A DNA stretch of 17,508 nt from the NCBI GenBank assembly GCA_002887195.1, contig PJAB01001076.1, positions 1 to 17,508 of the forward strand, given 5' to 3'. The position numbers and the translations under genes were made by a program. The notes under the pieces were generated by a model. That model searched no databases, was not told the origin of the DNA, and was given only the letters and a program-made list of their open reading frames with translations. The DNA comes from Chrysochromulina parva. Taxonomy: Eukaryota > Haptophyta > Prymnesiales > Chrysochromulinaceae. Below are positions 14,464-17,508 of the stretch, in pieces; within the stretch, counting starts at the first letter, position 1, and the number at the start of each line of letters is the position of its first letter.

Positions 14464-15405
14464 ATGCAGCCACCGCCATCACCCACAAAGTCGCTCAGAA
14501 TGCCCGGCTGGATGAGAGGCAAACCAGGAGGCAGCTCTGATAGCTTGACGGATGCGCTTTGCATACGTGACATCGACGAGGAGGATGTGGACGCGCTATG
14601 GCAAGTGATCCTTGATCCCGTGTTCAGGGCGGGCGATGCGTTGTGCGTTTCGCCAGATATTCCCCGTCAGGACGGGATCGACTACTGGATCGGTGGGCCG
14701 CGGCGGGTGTGCGTGGCGCAATCAGTATCCGATGCTGGCAAGAAGGCCGAGAATCCGCTCGGCACATACGCTATTGGTCCTGCCCATGGTGGGAATGGAG
14801 CTCATGTCTGCACAGCCGAGTTCATCACAGCGCCAACCATGAGAAGCCGCGGGGTCGCGCGAGCGATGGTACGGCACGCCATCCAATCGGCGGCGGTCCT
14901 TGGGTATAGGGCCATCCAGCTGCATGTCTGGAACCCGCAGCCACCTGGCAAGTGCATGTGGCGCGAGGCTGGCTTCGTCGAGGTGGGGCTGCTGCCGCAG
15001 GCTTTCGACCATCCGTCGCATGGGTTGGTCGACGCGCTCATTTTACACAGGCCCATCACCCCGGACGATCTTCGCGTGTGGTTTCATGACACGCGTTGGT
15101 CAACAGCCGGCTCGCCGGCTCTCAGCACAAGGGAGCCGGCTGCATCGCTGGGTGGCGCCGCAGCGGAGGCGGCGGAAGACACCGATGCCACGATCGAGCC
15201 AGCCTCGCAAATGACCGACGAGTTTCGGCTCGAGCTAGAACGGCAGGCACGACAGCCTGCTCCTCCGCCGCCCCCAAAGCCCGTCAAATTGGATGAATTT
15301 GGATACCCCGTCGACTCATGGGACCCTGCGCTAGTGTGCATGAGATTTGCCTATTCGCTCGACACCATGCTTGTTGAGAAGCGAAGTGGGGAGCTGTCAG
15401 CATAG
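14464..15405 (+). CDS. GNAT N-acetyltransferase with C-terminal extension
   Basis: A 313-residue protein from the ATG at 14464 (MQPPPSPTKS). A longer form from the ATG at 14164 would add 100 residues. Residues ~33-200 form a GNAT domain: LCIRDIDEEDVDALW (first strand and helix), AHVCTAEFITAPTMRSRGVARAMVRHAI (113-140, with the acetyl-CoA pyrophosphate loop R-S-R-G-V-A), LGYRAIQLHVWNP and MWREAGF (165-171, the usual x-x-x-x-GF element). The pattern AEFI-x-P-x3-SRGVA with LGY and a late VDALI strand resembles fungal Mpr1-type acetyltransferases, which acetylate proline analogues; the substrate here is only a guess. Residues ~250-313 are an extra tail, a Pro run followed by KLDEFGYPVDSWDP and a helix, that GNAT enzymes normally lack. 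It could be a partner-binding or regulatory segment. No targeting signal is evident with this start. Confidence 0.85.
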   Translation: MQPPPSPTKSLRMPGWMRGKPGGSSDSLTDALCIRDIDEEDVDALWQVILDPVFRAGDALCVSPDIPRQDGIDYWIGGPRRVCVAQSVSDAGKKAENPLGTYAIGPAHGGNGAHVCTAEFITAPTMRSRGVARAMVRHAIQSAAVLGYRAIQLHVWNPQPPGKCMWREAGFVEVGLLPQAFDHPSHGLVDALILHRPITPDDLRVWFHDTRWSTAGSPALSTREPAASLGGAAAEAAEDTDATIEPASQMTDEFRLELERQARQPAPPPPPKPVKLDEFGYPVDSWDPALVCMRFAYSLDTMLVEKRSGELSA

Positions 15406-16150
15406 CAGATTCCGCGGTGGCCGCTACACAGCGAGTCTTGATGCTAGCGACGTGTCATGACGATTGACGTGATGACGATCATGTATTTGCATCCATTCAG
15501 AATATGAAGGAGACAGGTCGAATCCTCAAACTATTTTTGCCTAATTTTCATGTCGTGCGCGGGGCTCTTGCTTTTGTTGTATCTTAGTTGTATCATGAAT
15601 GCGCACCTGCCTCAGACCTTCTCCGACCGACCGCACATGTGAGATGTGTACACCATGAGCACTAGGCACGCTTCGCCGGGCTGGGGTCGATAAGGGCATA
15701 AGCAATCGAAAAGCCCGTTCCACGCGGCTGTCGCCGAAACCCACCAAACCAACTCACGGTCTTCGCAGTTTTCGAGTTTTGGGATCGAGATAGGACGGGG
15801 ATAGGACTAATACATGTAGGTAAGTGTTCAATTTACTCAAATATAAGCGCTATCGAGTGCTCTCTAATCCGATAGGGGGTGCGATGTACTGTATTTCTCG
15901 TGCCGCTCCAGCACGGCACACCCAACGGGTAAGAGCATGTAGGAGGCTTTTGATAGACCCCAGATGGACGCATGCGTCCATGCGCGTGCGGTCGGGACGC
16001 ACGGCGAGAGATTGAAGAGGTCGTGTGCCTGCTTGAATCCCCCAAAACGAACACGACCACCGTACGTTACAGACTGAAACGACTTCGGGTCGTCGCGCTT
16101 CTTTGGGCACTTCGAGAGAGCCGCTTTTCGCTCTGGCATCGGGGAAGGCG
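15406..16150. other. Largest gene-free gap, before the last gene (745 bp)
   Basis: The flanking genes point the same way, so this should hold the 3' end of the GNAT gene and the promoter of the next. It is the most A+T-rich stretch of the right half. It contains TACATGTA (15811-15818), an inverted repeat GTGCCG/CGGCAC (15900-15905 and 15914-15919) and an 18-bp palindrome (15964-15981). Minus-strand frames here overlap the next gene or lack protein-like composition and were not accepted. Confidence 0.5.
15964..15981. promoter_or_regulatory. 18-bp perfect palindrome
   Basis: ATGGACGCATGCGTCCAT is perfectly self-complementary over 18 bp, with the core GCATGC. It sits 170 bp before the ATG at 16151, a plausible place for a dimeric factor to bind. 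The function is inferred. Confidence 0.55.
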
Positions 16151-17137
16151 ATGCACGCAAGGGAGCCGCATCCCCTCGAGCGATACGATGCCTTCGATGC
16201 CAGGATGGAGCCCGGGCAGCACTTGACGTGGGCGGCACAGTCGAAAAACCAGAGAGCGATGAAGGTCAATGCGTCCAGCGTGAAAGGCGGCATCTTTGGC
16301 CACATGGGCGGGGGACGTGAAAGGGAGGAGGACTTCCTCTCGAAGCTGGAGATGGCGGAGCAGCGCGACCAGCTGAACCTCGCTCCTCGCTCTGCTCCCC
16401 ATAAGACGAACGTCCTGTTTGGCGACGACTCCCGCCCGGACGAGCGGCAATGGCGTACGACCAACGAGACCCAGCACGGCGCCGCGCAGCTTGGGCAAGA
16501 GCAGCGTGCATACGATTTGCAGCTTCAGCAAGAGCGGCAGATGTTCGAAGCCCTGGTCCACCAGCACGGTCTGAGCCCACAGGATGCTCAGATGGAAATC
16601 GCCATGCATCGTCAGGAGCAGCAGCGCCAGCATTCGGCCCTCTCGCAGCTCGCGCCGCTCGAGCAGCAGCCGGCAGCCGGCCAGCGGCCCAAGGGCCTTA
16701 GCCCCACTCCGAACGCGCCATCTCCGCCGAAGCGAACGCCAGGCCTCGAAGGCAAGAGCTTCGGCAGCTCGCCGTTCAACTCTCGCGATCACCAAGAGCA
16801 TGCGGATCAGCTCAAGCAGCAGTTCCAAGAGCAGTGGGACCAAAAGTACGCGCGCCGCGATAAGGGCGGCCCGCACTCGCTCGGAGAGGTGGCTGGCTAT
16901 GGCGGCGCTCGACCGGCCGGCGCGCCGCGCTCGCTGCTCGAGGGCACTGGCGCGCCTTCACGAACCGAGATCCCGCGCCGGCACGCATTCCGGCAAGACG
17001 CCCACAACCAGCACATCAATATCTTTGGCGCTGACCGCGCCTCATATCAAGATCCCCAGAACATGACTCGCAGCCTTCACGCGGTGCCACAGAACGACAT
17101 GATGCGCTCCTCTGTGCAGAATCTCATTTACGGTTGA
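16151..17137 (+). CDS. Gln-rich coiled-coil protein with repeated hydrophobic-FG motifs, unknown
   Basis: A 328-residue protein from the ATG at 16151; the frame opens a little earlier with a TTG at 16103, which is ignored. I do not recognise a family. Residues ~57-75 and ~110-165 are charged, Gln-rich helices (EDFLSKLEMAEQRDQL; QRAYDLQLQQERQMFEAL), with another at ~213-237 (DHQEHADQLKQQFQEQW), probably coiled coils. The middle (~165-210) is Pro/Ser-rich linker. A short motif recurs: GGIFG (46-50), NVLFGDD (87-93) and NIFGADR (290-296), each polar residues then hydrophobic-FG; KSFG at 202-205 is a weaker copy. The closing NLIYG resembles the same motif. This suggests several docking segments for one partner. 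No catalytic, membrane or targeting element is seen. A cytoskeletal or ciliary scaffold is a guess. Confidence 0.75.
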   Translation: MHAREPHPLERYDAFDARMEPGQHLTWAAQSKNQRAMKVNASSVKGGIFGHMGGGREREEDFLSKLEMAEQRDQLNLAPRSAPHKTNVLFGDDSRPDERQWRTTNETQHGAAQLGQEQRAYDLQLQQERQMFEALVHQHGLSPQDAQMEIAMHRQEQQRQHSALSQLAPLEQQPAAGQRPKGLSPTPNAPSPPKRTPGLEGKSFGSSPFNSRDHQEHADQLKQQFQEQWDQKYARRDKGGPHSLGEVAGYGGARPAGAPRSLLEGTGAPSRTEIPRRHAFRQDAHNQHINIFGADRASYQDPQNMTRSLHAVPQNDMMRSSVQNLIYG

Positions 17138-17508
17138 GTGTTCGACACGACTCACTCTCACAGTACTTGATGAATGAGCCTGTGTAACTTGATGTGTGCA
17201 GGTGGGCTGTGTAAGGTGCGAGGGAATATGGTGAACACCCTATGGTGAACACCCGAGCTTCTTGTGAAGTTCTTTAAATTTTCGAGACGGTGACGGGAGG
17301 TGTATTCAGGGGGTGATTGGTTTTCACACTGTGACGACGGGCGTGTTTTCGTGTTCACAAGTAAGAAGAGCTATCTACTCTAACTGCACTAACGGTACTG
17401 CGGGAGAACGTTACTGGACGGTAGGTCCCTCACAGTACCACAGTTATACTCACGGTTTGCTACTGGAAGCCGTCTACCGCAGCTAGACGTGCGTGGCTCA
17501 GATGCTTG
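17138..17508. other. Gene-free right edge (371 bp)
   Basis: This holds the 3' flank of the last gene. It contains a 14-bp tandem duplication (17227-17254) and an A+T-rich patch (about 17265-17285, TTCTTTAAATTTTCG). No frame looks coding. The next gene, if any, begins outside the window. Confidence 0.5.
17227..17254. repeat. Perfect 14-bp tandem duplication
   Basis: TATGGTGAACACCC occurs twice without a gap, at 17227-17240 and 17241-17254. Confidence 0.9.

Noticed and set aside
15850..16876. Minus-strand frames of 204 and 269 codons
   Set aside because: They lie mostly opposite the 16151-17137 gene, cross promoter-like sequence and show Leu/Arg- or Ser-rich shadow composition with no motif.

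Overview
The window reads as nuclear DNA of a unicellular eukaryote, not a prokaryote or a virus. It is GC-rich, yet it carries a homeodomain protein with a long polyglutamine tract, a Sel1/U-box protein, a SPRY-like protein and a plant-type double glycosyltransferase. No operons or Shine-Dalgarno spacing are visible, and the gene-free gaps are 200-750 bp and richer in A+T. Every gene is one uninterrupted frame. A circularly permuted GTPase of the YqeH/BPG2 type begins with a hydrophobic segment followed by an Arg-rich stretch, which fits import into a secondary (complex) plastid. My best guess is a GC-rich alga with a complex plastid, for example a haptophyte; this is inference.

Layout, left to right. 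1-795: gene-free and repeat-rich (three CGGTAAAAG boxes, a degenerate ~110-bp tandem pair, a strong hairpin). 796-1770 (+): Sel1 repeats, a coiled coil and a truncated U-box. 2114-4594 (-): glycosyltransferase with two GT-A-like halves. 4800-5753 (+): SPRY-like protein. 6295-7698 (-): homeodomain protein with polyQ. 8318-9073 (+): unknown protein with a twin Trp/Pro motif. 9639-11051 (-): coiled-coil protein with a low-complexity tail. 11271-12824 (+): permuted GTPase. 13357-13842 (-): small protein with a twin RGLT/GPSLL motif. 14464-15405 (+): GNAT acetyltransferase. 16151-17137 (+): Gln-rich protein of unknown function. 17138-17508: gene-free.

The first nine genes alternate strictly + - + - + - + - +, giving four head-to-head promoter regions (205, 619, 219 and 621 bp) and four tail-to-tail gaps (343-565 bp). 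The palindrome TACATGTA occurs six times, always outside genes and upstream of plus-strand genes. I see no shared pathway linking the genes. The products suggest ordinary cellular roles: protein turnover, glycosylation, transcription, plastid ribosome assembly, acetylation, and possibly ciliary or cytoskeletal structure for the repeat and coiled-coil proteins. Several start codons were moved from a non-ATG codon to the first plausible in-frame ATG; the reason is given in each entry. No tRNA, rRNA, CRISPR array, transposase or reverse transcriptase was seen.
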